From the NCBI GenBank assembly GCA_002633005.1, contig NMRA01000019.1, positions 1,357,604 through 1,421,603 of the forward strand: a stretch of DNA of 64,000 nt. The letters run 5' to 3'. How positions within the stretch are numbered: position 1 is the first letter of the stretch; each line of letters opens with the position of its first letter. Under the pieces are notes generated by a model. It ran no database searches and was not told the origin of the DNA. It saw nothing but the letters and a program-made list of their open reading frames with translations. This document shows positions 42,502 to 53,900 of this stretch, in pieces. The translations under genes and the position numbers were made by a program. Source of the stretch: Phoronis australis (taxonomy: Eukaryota; Phoronida; Phoronidae).

Positions 42502-45500
42502 GTTGGTCGAAATTCAGGTGGAATTAAATACTCCAGTTTATCAAGTGGGTGCCATTATTGCAAAGCAGAGATTCATGTAGAGTAGAAAGAGAAAGGGATT
42601 TTATGAGTCATATTTACTAGCATATACCAACATATTGATACATATTTACTAGCATATTGATACATATTTACTAGCATATACCAGCATATTGATACATATT
42701 TACTAGCATATACCAGCATATTGATACATATTTACTAGCATATACCAGCATATTGTTACAATAACTAAATTGTTGTTCTTATGTATTGCATGATGGGTGT
42801 GCCAAGTTAAAAAATTACCTTCTGTGTTCATGTGTAAGCCCCATAAATGCTTTGTGTTAGTCATTTTATGGAGTAGATTGCTGTAATCTGGAGTATTATA
42901 TTAAAGGCGAATGCCACCCGATTTAATTAGTCTTTTTTGCCGCCTTAATCGGTCTATTTCCACATCGCCTCGCATAGGGTCGACCTTACCTTGCCAAGAG
43001 GTGTCGCGTTAACCTGTGAGGAAGGTGAGAAACTATGCTAACGTCGTCAGTGGTTCATATGCAGAGTGTATGCCGCTATGATGCGGTGTATCGTTCCCGC
43101 TTGTCCGAACTAAGCAGCCGCGAGGAAAGCGAGTATATCGTTTTTTTACTTCCTCCAGAGTCCGAAATGCTTAGGAAGTGGTTCATGGTAGTAAAGAATG
43201 AAATGTACGCTGTAAATAGCAAGTATGAGGCCGTGAAACATCTCCGTGTCTGTGGCCTGCAGACGACGTCGACAGTGCCTCACGAATGCCGGCTTACCAA
43301 ATAACTCCATACGTTCCGTTGTCTGAGCTTGTTCACGGCGCCTCTCTAGTATTTCTTCATCACTGTATTCCTCCTGCTACGGGCCTTATTGGCCTGCCGA
43401 ACTTTGTAGGCTACGGTGTGTCCAAATACCAATAAATCCGTAAGAGCGAAATAAAACAACACGTTTTTATAAGAACTCGGTGTATCTAAAAGGGTTTTGC
43501 ATCGAAGTTTGACGATTTATTGGTGTTAAACGATGACTCCAAGCGATAAGCTGACACCAGTAACCCGTGTTGTGAACTGCTGAACAGAATGCGTGTGAAA
43601 CCGATGACGTAATTGGATAATTTCAATACCTCCGTCTGCCGTCAGGTGTCAGGTAACGCAACCGCACGTGTAGTTATGGAGTAGAACAACTCGATCTAAA
43701 TTGTTACAAATTGTTTTTTGGGTGGCATGATCCTTTAATTTTAATAATTTGTTCCCAATCTCCTTTTACTGACTATGCTATCATTTTTATTGCAAAGTTT
43801 AACCTGGAATTGAAATGTTAGCTGCTGTCACAATCCAATGTCTACCAAGGATTGAATTGCGACACCATGGTGCTACAAAATTTAATTATTTTCTTTCTAT
43901 TTTTGTTGAAGGATGATGCTCGTAACAACATACGTGAAATGCTCGACTCAGTGTTAGACTTTGGTAAAAATGAATGCGCAGTGCGTATCAACTCAGTGGG
44001 CAGTGGGCTTGCGGAGGAGGACCTGAGAGTGATATTAGGAGCAAAGCACCTGCCTCATACATTGATGGTGCCCAAATTGGAAGACGCTTCAGAGATAGAA
44101 TGGGTAAAGGAGCTCTGGTGAATCTTGGATGTCCTGACTACAATGTCCAAATGAAATTATTTGCAATACCCCTAACAATATTCTGCTGTGTTTTCTTAAA
44201 AATTTTATAATTTTTGGTCTTGCCTATGCGAGCCTCCTTAATTTGTTTGTGTTACTGTAGGCAGGGGTGAAATCATGACAGTTTGATGTAACCTAGATTT
44301 TGTTTGTAAACCTAGTAAAAATCCCATGTTGCCATGCAGTTGACATGCACACACTCCAAATGCTACAGCAAATCAACAGACATAAGTCGCAATTGTTCGG
44401 CAGGGTTCCATTTACCATCTGTGCACGGGTAATGTATGCCAATCGTCTGCTGATTTAGGAGCTTATTTGAGATGCTCTTAATATTCCATTTGACGAACAA
44501 CTAATATTTAAAAAATACCACCTGGACAAAATCGGATGAACACTTGCTGAGTTTGCTGGTTCTTTTAATCAGCTGTTTTATTTTCGGCTGCTGTCAACTA
44601 TTTGTCATTTGTAGGGGCAGCTCATTTGCTCCCCTTCATCCTTGTTTTGGTGCCCCCATTTCCTGTTTGGCGACCTGGGGTTAACTAAGTGTCGAGCCCT
44701 GTGTGAGACCGCCATGTGTTGATTTTGTGTTGGTTGAGGGTTGTACTATATGTGCAGATGTTTGGGGCTGCTTCTTGCATTATTTGAAATATAAGAACAC
44801 AGGTATAATGCACATGTATGGTAGTCGTGAAAAGACACAGTCAGTGGAGTATGCATGTGGCAGGGGAGCCTTCATGTAGTCGTTTGCAGTATTGTTAGTA
44901 GGCAGTGTGTTATGAATAAGTTTAAAGTGAAATAACATGTCACTAGAAGCTGGGTTTGTGAACTAAGACAAATTTGATGTTTATGTGTGAAACACATTTG
45001 AAGATCGAGGCATATACCATTTTCTTAATAGGTTAGCCGCGGTTTTCACTACAGAGACTTGGTAGATTTGATAGCTGCTATGTGTCCACCTTTTGTTAAA
45101 AATACTGATTATTTAGTCCACTTCCTGAGGATGAAGCTGGACATTAGTCAGATGGTTCTGATGTCTGGGCTTGGAAAAGACTATCAGTTGGTTATTGCTT
45201 GAGGCCATGTGTGGCACTGAAGATGACCATCCTGGTCAAGTCAATTTATAGAGCCTGATGTTGAACACTTAACAAGCCCATTTATTTAGCTCTTCATAGG
45301 TCTTCAACTGTGAGTGAGACCAATTTATCTTGCCAGTGGTCCAGATCCAAATTTCAAAATATTTCATTAAAGTTGGTACATTACAGCTTTTACCGTGATT
45401 ACTAAAACCAAGGTCCATTGCGCCATTGCAGATTGCTGAGAGATTATCTCACTTGCTCAAGTACCGAGAACTTGAACAGGAGATCAACCTGGTAGTGTTT

Positions 45501-48500
45501 GTGGAGAGTGCATCTGGTCTGATGAAGCTCAAGGATATCTGTCTCAAGGCAGAGCACTTGGCTGTTTACTGCCCGTATATTTTGGACGGTGTCGTGTTTG
45601 GCTCGGACGACTTCTGTGCTGATATTGGTTTGTAGACATAGCAGCAGTCGTTATGAGTGATGCTCAATAATAGTTCTGGTGTTCCCATGTGAAAATGGGT
45701 GAAAGTAATCCCATGTATTCTTCAAGCAAATTTTTATTTGGAAAAATTTTTGTAGTGGAACACAAACTTGCTGGTATCATGAGTTCGACTAAATTTTGCT
45801 GGTTTAATACTGGGAAAATTATTCACGAGCTCCATGGTTTCCTGATTCAGTTGGAACTCTGATCATTATCTATCATTAAACCAGTGGTGGTGGCCCATGC
45901 ATTGCACTGCACTGACTGTGTAGTGTCAGTGTCTGCCAATAGGGGCGACATTACTTTCCGGTATTCATAGACCTTTTGGGGACATGACCAATTATAGAAA
46001 AAATGCATCTATGGATTCCAAATACTTGGGAACGTCACCAATGATACAAAATTTTGAGGTGATCGTTAAAATAGCTGCTTGTACGAATTGTCAAAGTGTC
46101 TTTCTATTTTTGGAAGGTTGCTGGTTGCTACAAATGTTTGAATTTTTACAAGACGTTGTGTTATGGCTGTTTTACAGTACAAACCATCCTTGTAGTAGAA
46201 AGTTTTTGTCATGCTTTGTTTGATGAGAAATTTGGCAAGATAGAATTCCAATTGTCTACTATAGTGTGTGCTTAGCAGGTGTATAAAAGACCGTTTTGCT
46301 AGTTTCACAAACTGAGCAGGGGAAGTGGGAAAAATGGCCATCCTGTTAGTTTTATAACCCTGCACAGGAAAAACCATCATGAGGTCTTATAAACCCCAGG
46401 CAGATTGATAATGGACATCAACAGGTTAGCACCATGGAATCATCAAAAGTGTACTAACAAAAATCTTGCTTCTTAAGGGAAGTCAAAAGTAGTAATTGTT
46501 ACACAACTTTGGCTTTCCTAACATAAATTGCGTCAGAATATCTATTATTTGAAAACACATCAAATGCTCCACTGGCAGCAAATACTAATAAAGCCTCACA
46601 AAATATAACGTGGTGTCACTGGTTCCCTATTGTAAGAATTGCTCTTCCACTGGCAAATTAAGATTATAGCAGTTATGTGGCAATTTATGAAATAAATTGT
46701 CTCTTATTGTATTTTCTAAGCTTCCTAGGTTGTAAATAACAGCTTACAGAGGTCAGGAATCAGTTGTTCAGCAGTGGAGCCAAGTTCACAAGTGCTATTT
46801 GGAGGTTCTTGAACAAGAGGAAGGGGGGAGGGGGCTGCTGAGCAGCCAGTGAATTGTTTGCTAATTCTTTCAGAAAGACCAAGTTTATGGTATTTCTTGT
46901 GTTCAATAATTTAGTTTGAAAGGATTGCTGCAACTGGAGCATGAACTTACTGTTTTCAGTGACAACAAATTATCAATAATCTCACATTGTATTAAGTTCA
47001 TATTTATAATGGAGAATATTACCTTCTTGTGCCAATGTCATTTGCTGAAACTTAGTACTTATTTGTGTTTCAGGGGCCACGAGAACTAATGATGCCTCAG
47101 AGCTGCACTACGCCAGGCAAAAGATTGTAGTCATATGTAAAACTTTCCGCATTCAAGCGATTGACATGGTCTACATTGATTACAAAGGTGGGTTTGGTTA
47201 CACAAAGTTGAGACATGTCGGAACGAATAGCTGATAACCAATAATGTCCCGATAATGTTCCAACAGTCAGGAACAGCTCATTCACATGTAAGAGAGTGAT
47301 TGGTTCAATCTTGACATTCAAATTTATACTGAATCAATCATTCAGTGTGACCCATTTTGGCTTTTCCAAAAGACAAGAAATTGCCAATAATGGCTCTAAT
47401 GTATTGAAATGAAGAGTTGGTGAGAGATGGCCACAGTTGACTAAGCCACTGTGAGGCTGCACTTGCACGTGGTTTCGGTTGTGAAGACTTGTTCAGATTA
47501 AAAAGTTTGCGATTAACTCGCGTCAGATTTGCCACCAATGGGCAACAAATACACTTACTTAATAATTACATCATTGCACAAATTTATTGGACGGTAAAGC
47601 ATGGTTGAATTGCTATTCCAGAGTTTGTATTTTCAGGGTGTAACAAGTTATTCTCTGCCACTTTTGTTCTAAACTATCACTTTATGTCGTCTGATTACAT
47701 TTGTCTTATTCTCTATAAATCACGAGTCGCATCCGACTGACTGTCATTGCATTCAACTTCATAAATTGACGTCTATTTCCTCTTTTCAGTTGCTTGCAGC
47801 ATTGGTGACAATTGCATCGTACATATTATACCAATGATGCGTCAAACTTTTCATCATTTCTTTGGGTTGAGAAATTTGATCACATAAATTCTTACTTTTC
47901 CTCTTTTTTGTCTTCTAAATGCAAGGGGCGGACTTTACATTGTTTGTCTCTTGTGGTAATGACATCAGCTTTATATTGTAGATCCTGAGGGACTCAAGCT
48001 GCAGTCAGAGGAGGGGGCTCGCATGGGCTTCACTGGCAAGCAAGTTATCCACCCGTCACAGATTCCTATAGTGCAGACAGCTTTCTCGCCCAGCCCTGCT
48101 ATCACTGAGTGGGCGTTTGAACTTATCAAGTCTTACGAGGCTCACAGCGAGTCGGGAACGGTTAGTAAACTGAAGTTAAAGCTGCATTGTGCTCTGTTGG
48201 CTCAAAAATGAAAGTCTAGTGAGGCGTTTCACTCTAATAAAATCATTCTTATCATATTCCTTATTGTGATGGGATTCTATCAAGTCACAGGTAATGCGCA
48301 TTTTCGATTGTGCAGTTTTAGGGTTGACCAACCTCAACAAACTCTGAATTTGTTTCTTTAGTCGCTGGTAGTTTCCATGTTCTTGATGGTATTGAAAATA
48401 GAATTTTATCACCTCAAGGAATATTATGAGACTGTTTATACGTCGACATCTTTATATGTGGTTGCATATTGTTGTTGTCTCTGCCCGCGCGCCCGCTGCT

Positions 48501-50105
48501 GTTTCGCCTAAACCCCTTGCCGGAACTTGTTAAAATTTGGCAGGTATGTTCCAATGGAGATGACAACTGATGGTGACGAGTTTCAAACCAATCGCACAAC
48601 AGCTGTGCCCCCTTTTGTCTAGTTTATTTTTTAGGTTTGCCTCTGTATTTTTGGAATTCATAGACGGATTTTTGGGAAATTTGGCAGATAGGTTTTTATG
48701 AAGTAGATAACAATGCTTTTCTAGTTTCAGAATGTTTTTGTCATATTCTGCTTCACCTAGGGGTCATTGTTATTGGCATCCTCTTCTTTATCTACCAAAC
48801 TGCTCAAAAGACCATTATAAATTAACTTAGTGTTATGTGTTCCTGATGAGACTATGGCTGACACTGAATTTCAGATGGGTCTGACGAGTAGTGTCCCCTA
48901 GTGGTGATTTTGTATTTTTTGCAATCTTGTCTGTAGCTCCCTATTCCTTTGCAGGATCTTTGAAAACTTTTGTGTGACAAAGGATGCCCATGACTTTTGG
49001 ACAGCTCTGACTACCATTGCGCGCCCTAGTGGCAATTTTAATTTTTACATTTGCCTTACATCTTCCGAGTTCCTTGATCTTTTTAATGAACTTTTGCGAG
49101 CAAGTTTCTATTATCAAGTTTAGAGCACCTTTTCATTTTAGGATGCATGCTACGTATTTTCTGCTACTTATAGGCTATTTTAATTATTTCCGAGTCTGTT
49201 TTTTGTTGTCTGCTTCTGTTTGTGCCAAACCACTCAGCATTGTCATGTAAATTGGCAAATGTGTCCCTTCTGACAAGAGCTCAAATGATTTTCAGACAGG
49301 TCCAACTATTGTGGTGACCTTTAGTGACAAGATTCACCCAATTTTGAATGGATTTGACGTATTTCACGCCATCTACTGGTCGTTCTCGTGATACTAAAAA
49401 TACCTTAGAAGCAACCGTTTGTGGTGCTGTCATCAGCGCTTTTCAACGCTCCACGTTGCTTGTTTTTTAAGAGTAAAAGGCCAAATTCAATTTTTATTTT
49501 TAGCCTAAGTAGGACAAAATGCAGGCTTAAAGAAGATGCAAATGCCAAGTTTTCTTCCAGGGATTTATGTTAGCAGTACAGCCAAAACCAATCACTGCAT
49601 TTTGTACAGTGTCAGACTAACAAAATCATTGGATGACATTATTTTTTGCCCGTCATGTATTCTTAATTTTTTTAGAAGTTGTAGGAAAATGTTCTCAAAT
49701 ACGTTGGTGCTCAGAGAGGCTAATTCTCTGCAGGTTTACTGTGTCAAGTTTTTGTTTTTTTAATTGAATCTCAAAAAATTGGTGTTTTACGTCCAAGGTT
49801 TGCATTATCGTGAACCTAAATTACATAAACGTATACGTGCATGGTATGATTAAAGCATGTTTTTGATTTAAATGCATACGGTCACAACGCATTATAAAAG
49901 ATTTTATTTATAACATTCTCTTGTTCATTTTTGGCTGAAACAAAATAGTTGGGTATTATCTCTTGTCATCTATTCATCAATTGAAATATTGAATTTTCAG
50001 GGAGCATTTGAATTCAGAGGGAAGATGATCGACAAACCGTTACTGTTACAAGCGCAAAACATCAAAGAACTTGCATTAGCTATCAATGAAATGGAATCAT
50101 CTTAG
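42181..50105 (+). CDS. CLYBL: Citramalyl-CoA lyase, mitochondrial (complete, 6 exons, 368 aa)
   Basis: CLYBL is a mitochondrial CitE-family lyase that splits citramalyl-CoA to pyruvate and acetyl-CoA, part of the itaconate/C5 disposal route that protects vitamin B12-dependent methylmalonyl-CoA mutase in mammals. Exons: 42181-42501, 43912-44103, 45432-45627, 47074-47187, 47982-48160, 50001-50105; all GT-AG, phases agree, 1107 nt. Motifs: MLYVPGSDKKKLMKIP (about 72-87), AVMDCEDGVAASRK (94-107), substrate arginine R132 in VRINSVGSG, Mg-binding E196 (VVFVESASG) and D231 (FGSDDF), the same 35-residue spacing as human E169/D204, and MGFTGKQVIHPSQI. The basic, acid-poor N-terminus (VRTFRVLSRLHVSTRF) looks like a mitochondrial presequence. 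At 368 aa it is slightly longer than human CLYBL (340), mostly before the TIM barrel. Confidence 0.96.
42615..42752. repeat. About 38-bp tandem repeat in CLYBL intron 1
   Basis: Roughly four copies of a unit built from ACATATTTACTAGCATAT and ACCAGCATATTGAT; the second copy lacks the ACCAGCAT part. Confidence 0.9.
42905..43734 (+). mobile_element. TTAA-flanked DNA transposon remnant (Kolobok-like) in CLYBL intron 1
   Basis: The 830-bp element is flanked by TTAA on both sides (42901-42904, 43735-43738) with terminal inverted repeats AGGCGAATGCCACCC and, reversed, AGGATCATGCCACCC (12 of 15 identical). It is more CpG-rich than its surroundings. Inside, 43050-43290 contains a THAP-zinc-finger-like segment. 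TTAA target plus THAP domain is characteristic of the Kolobok superfamily; piggyBac also uses TTAA but lacks THAP. At 830 bp with broken frames it is non-autonomous. Confidence 0.75.
43060..43302 (+). pseudogene. Decayed THAP-like zinc-finger segment
   Basis: One frame has C-x3-(stop)-C near 43070-43085, resembling the CxPLC start of a THAP finger. After a frame change the reading is VFLLPPESEMLRKWFMVVKN, with P and W spaced as in THAP domains, then RVCGLQT where the domain normally has VC--HF (the zinc-binding H is Q here). An in-frame stop and a frameshift make it non-functional. Family assignment is inferred from motif spacing only. Confidence 0.45.
43912..44103 (+). CDS. CLYBL: CLYBL exon 2
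   Basis: 192 nt encoding residues 108-171, DDARNNIREMLDSV to ASEIEW. The donor is TGG|GTAAAG: using the later GTGAAT at 44118 would create a stop at the junction, and the chosen site aligns EIEW-IAERL with human EIQW-FADKF. Confidence 0.94.
44104..45431. other. CLYBL: CLYBL intron 2
   Basis: 1.3 kb, no repeat or exon recognised. Confidence 0.5.
45432..45627 (+). CDS. CLYBL: CLYBL exon 3: Mg-binding residues
   Basis: 196 nt encoding IAERLSHLLKYRELEQEINL, then VVFVESASGL and GVVFGSDDFCADI, carrying E196 and D231. Acceptor CCATTGCAG, donor ATTG|GTTTGT. Confidence 0.95.
45628..47073. other. CLYBL: CLYBL intron 3
   Basis: 1.4 kb, AT-rich; no feature recognised. Short minus-strand frames here show no family motif. 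Confidence 0.5.
47074..47187 (+). CDS. CLYBL: CLYBL exon 4
   Basis: 114 nt encoding (G)ATRTNDASELHYARQKIVVI, then CKTFRIQAIDMVYIDYK. Acceptor TGTTTCAG, donor AAAG|GTGGGT. Confidence 0.95.
47188..47981. other. CLYBL: CLYBL intron 4
   Basis: 0.8 kb, nothing recognised. Confidence 0.5.
47982..48160 (+). CDS. CLYBL: CLYBL exon 5: MGFTGKQVIHPSQI
   Basis: 179 nt encoding (D)PEGLKLQSEEGARMGFTGKQ, then VIHPSQIPIVQTAFSPSP and ending ESGT. Acceptor ATTGTAG, donor AACG|GTTAGT. Confidence 0.96.
48430..49045. repeat. GGAC-family dispersed repeat, diverged copy in CLYBL intron 5
   Basis: Blocks ACATCTTTATATGTGG, GTCTCTGCCCG, CCGCTGCTGTTTCGCC, AACCCCTTG, AAATTTGGCAGGTATGTTCC and two CCCTAGTGG-type units follow the same order as the reverse of 15030-15384. 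The GGAC core is collapsed to a GC-rich GCGCGCCCGC remnant. Confidence 0.65.
50001..50105 (+). CDS. CLYBL: CLYBL exon 6: C-terminal lid
   Basis: 105 nt encoding GAFEFRGKMIDKPLLLQAQN, then IKELALAINEMESS and a TAG stop (50103-50105). Acceptor AATTTTCAG. Matches the GAFTFQGSMIDMPLLKQAQN end of human CLYBL. Confidence 0.96.
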   Translation, partial: GAFEFRGKMIDKPLLLQAQNIKELALAINEMESS

Positions 50106-50235
50106 TGGTCTTGTTTCAACAGAGATGTGTGAGGGAAATTGTGTTGTGTTCTGAATATTGGAGTGGTATTTATAAACTTTCGCAAACACTAATGATGTTA
50201 TGCTCTGACAAGCAGCGAAGCAACTGTGAACTAAA

Positions 50236-50241
50236 AATAAA
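50236..50241 (+). terminator. CLYBL: CLYBL polyadenylation signal
   Basis: AATAAA, 131 bp after the stop codon. First canonical hexamer downstream. Confidence 0.65.
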
Positions 50242-50950
50242 TTTTGATGAAAGCTTCTTCTCGTTTCTTAGTGCGATCATGTATTGTATGAGTGGAGACC
50301 ATGGTTCAACAGCTAAACAGGAGCGAACAAAATTAAAGTCATAATATAACTGCAAGGCAAAATGTACTAAATCAACGGAAACAATCTAACTCGGAATGCA
50401 CATCACCAGAAAAACAACTGTACAGGACAAAATCAAAATTCAGACTCGAAAGAAATGAACCAAATTTGTATTGATAGTTTTCACAAATATTTTACATCAC
50501 AGCTAATTGCAGCAAGTAATCCTCCATCAGCACTATGCAAAACAAAGCCAGTAATCAATTACCCATATAGACCAACATAACAGTATAAAGTGGAACTACA
50601 GTCTGTATTCATGGACATAGTAAAACAATGGCAATGTAAAAGCAAAGAGTGCAAATGTTCCATGTTTGTAGCTAACATGTGACTTCAGTAACACAATCCA
50701 TGACTGTCACCTATGTAGTCCACACTCACGAAACACCAAACAAAACAAGATGGTATATGAGCTAGGGTAACATTTCTAGGAAATTAAAAATTGTATTTCC
50801 AGGAATATACTGTACGAATCTTCAGGGTAAGGTAATTTGATGTATTGTGACTTTGCAACCCCTATGTTACAAGTTAGGTGTGGTACCGGCTCTGCTTGAT
50901 AGGTGTAATCGGCTAGTCAGACGACAATGACAAAATACGAGTGTGGACCG

Positions 50951-50956
50951 TTTATT
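50951..50956 (-). terminator. Polyadenylation signal of the unknown small gene
   Basis: AATAAA on the minus strand, 137-142 bp beyond the TGA at 51093. Confidence 0.5.
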
Positions 50957-53900
50957 TATATATCCCTTATGCCCAAGGAACTTTGGAACAGTATTTTACA
51001 GGAATATCATACTGATGTTGCCTTCAAACCGGTATGTACTTTTGCATCAGTGGTTGGTTGATGCTAAGGACGAGACCACACCAGGTTTTTAGTCAAAAGC
51101 CAAAGATTCTAGTTTGGTCAGTAGCATGTGTTAACAGTTTTGAGTACTCGTCGGTGGCCTGCTTGAGTGTGAGAATCTCGATGCATTATGCTCAACGTAA
51201 CAATTATAAGTATTTGGCCACAAGTTAATACTAGTGTAACAACTTGCATAGTATAATAACATATTATTTAAAAATTTAACAACTTATCATATTTTACCAA
51301 CAAGACAAGTCTAGCCTACTCTGATCATATCACCACATGCTCTACACAGATTTAAATCAAACAACAATCTGAGTGGACCAACGTGTCCATATTTCAATAA
51401 GACATGAACAGGACAACAACTCCACATCCAATGTCAAATTCATGACAACTTCCATATAAATATAGATGTAGTTCTGTGATAAAATCTCACCAATTTAGAA
51501 CACAAAATGGCAGACAAACTAAATTCTATTTTTTCAAATTAATACTTTGCCATGTTCAAGTTCTGTACCATAGCTACAATCGTAAAATATGAAAATCTGT
51601 GAGATCTTGAAAGAACGAAAAAAGGATAATTTTAGAAATAATACTTGTCCGAAATTGGAGAGATTTTATGGCAGTGTTTGGTAACAGTTATGTCTCATTA
51701 TGAAGTGACAAATACGCTCAACTCAGGCTGAGTACAGGTCGTTATTACAATTCACACATTAAATGAACAACATACTTGTCACTAACACTACTGCTATAAC
51801 AATACTATAGAGTGAATTGGCGTATAAGAATGCACCCAATGCAGATTTTTAAAAATAAGATCTTTAAAAACTTTAAAAACTTGATGCACTGAAGAACTAT
51901 TGAAATCTTAGAAAACTTTTAAAGGTGAAATGGAATGTTTTGTAGTGTAAAAATACAAAAAGGACATAATTGTAATTAAACAGTAAAAATGTATATTATC
52001 AAGATGATTACCATATGCTTATTAAAGCAACACTTAGTTACAATTTTCTCTCCACACACCAATTGGCTCGCGTACAAATTCATTGCCTTTTCGCTAAGTT
52101 GTATAGCATCTTCCCCAGTCCTATAGACTAACATTAAACTCCTGAGCGAGGTCTTTGTAGTAGCAGAAACAAAAATAAAGTTTGCATTCTGGTATTAGAC
52201 CCAGAATCATTGATATAATTTTTTGGTCTTCCGAGGCTTAAAAATTGAAACAGACAGAATGATTTTGTGGGTGAGAATCCGATCGCAGAAACAATATTGT
52301 TCAACTTCATTTCAGGGTCCCTAGAACACACAGGCATCAATTAACGGTCTTTTACCTGACTTCCTTCTTAGTCCGACCTCATTCTCTCCAAGATATCTGT
52401 CGTTTTCTAGCAACGAAGAAGCACAAAAAGTGACTCGCTACAAGATTAATAGTTGAGCATTTTACCAGAGTGCGGAACACCCGAACACCCGCAATTTGAA
52501 GATTTATTTTTAGCCAGGTTAATGGGAACAGGGCAGGATCGCCGGAAGGATACCGCCCAAATACTACACCCCGCAATGATGTTATATTGGGACGGTAGAT
52601 GAGTTGTTTCTGTAGATTTCAAGAGATGGGACAAATGTTATGTAGCCCGGCTGGCAAGCTATTAAAATCTGAAACTGCCTTACTTGAGGAAAATCACCAT
52701 TTTTATATTCTGTCCTGTTAATGGTCTTCTGCTACATCGATGCCTGAGTAAATAGAACAGAGCAGATAGAGTTTACGACCATTGAGTTTTGCCATATTTA
52801 TTTTGTAGCGGGGTGTTGTCAATATAAATGTACTAGTACGGTATAATTGTGTGCCAGTAAATGCCAGATCCAACTGAATTGAGCCGATTCAGTTTATACT
52901 GTCAGCTGTTATTAATCATGGCCACCAACATGTTTATAGTGCATGGTTCAGTTCGTTAAATAGATACTATAAAAGTTGAAACCACTCTATTTTGCCTTAG
53001 TGTTGATAGAACATAAAATATTACAGACGTTTCTACTTGGTGAACCATCATGCCGTGCCACGGCCAGTCTGGTCTGCTTGACTGTTGTTGGCTAACGAGA
53101 CACTGAATGAAAAAGAAAATGTCGCAAGAGAATAAAACATGTATATCACCATGTATAATTCAAGCATAATTTAAAAAAATATAGTGGTTATATTTCAACC
53201 TAATTAAACTGAATTATGGTTGTTGAGTTGCCAAAATCTCGCCGGGCGGAAAAGTGGCCGGGCCGCGGTGTGGTGGCAACCAGGCTCGTGCTTCCCAAAG
53301 GATTGCAACACTGTAGGCTGCAAATTGTAAGATAAATTTCACCTCACACACTTAGGTTTAGTTTGGCACAAACTTCTGACAGAAAAATACCCGACATGTC
53401 AACACTGTGCGGGGGGATGTAATGAGCTAAATGCGTGAGTGATCCAGTGGCGGATCTACGATATCACAAGGGGGGGACCAACATTTTGTCTGGCTGTAAG
53501 CATGTGTGCAAACTGAACCAAGATTGTAGATAAGCATAGCACCGTATGGGGGGAGGTCGGGAGGGGGGTTTGCCCCCCTCCCGCTCAGGAAATTTTTCTG
53601 TTTTTACCTCTAAAAATCAAGCATTTTCCTTGATTCCTGAAGTATTATCCANNNNNNNNNNNNNNNNNNNNNNNNNNNNNNNNNNNNNNNNNNNNNNNNN
53701 NNNNNNNNNNNNNNNNNNNNNNNNNNNNNNNNNNNNNNNNNNNNNNNNNNNNNNNNNNNNNNNNNNNNNNNNNNNNNNNNNNNNNNNNNNNNNNNNNNNN
53801 NNNNNNNNNNNNNNNNNNNNNNNNNNNNNNNNNNNNNNNNNNNNNNNNNNNNNNNNNNNNNNNNNNNNNNNNNNNNNNNNNNNNNNNNNNNNNNNNNNNN

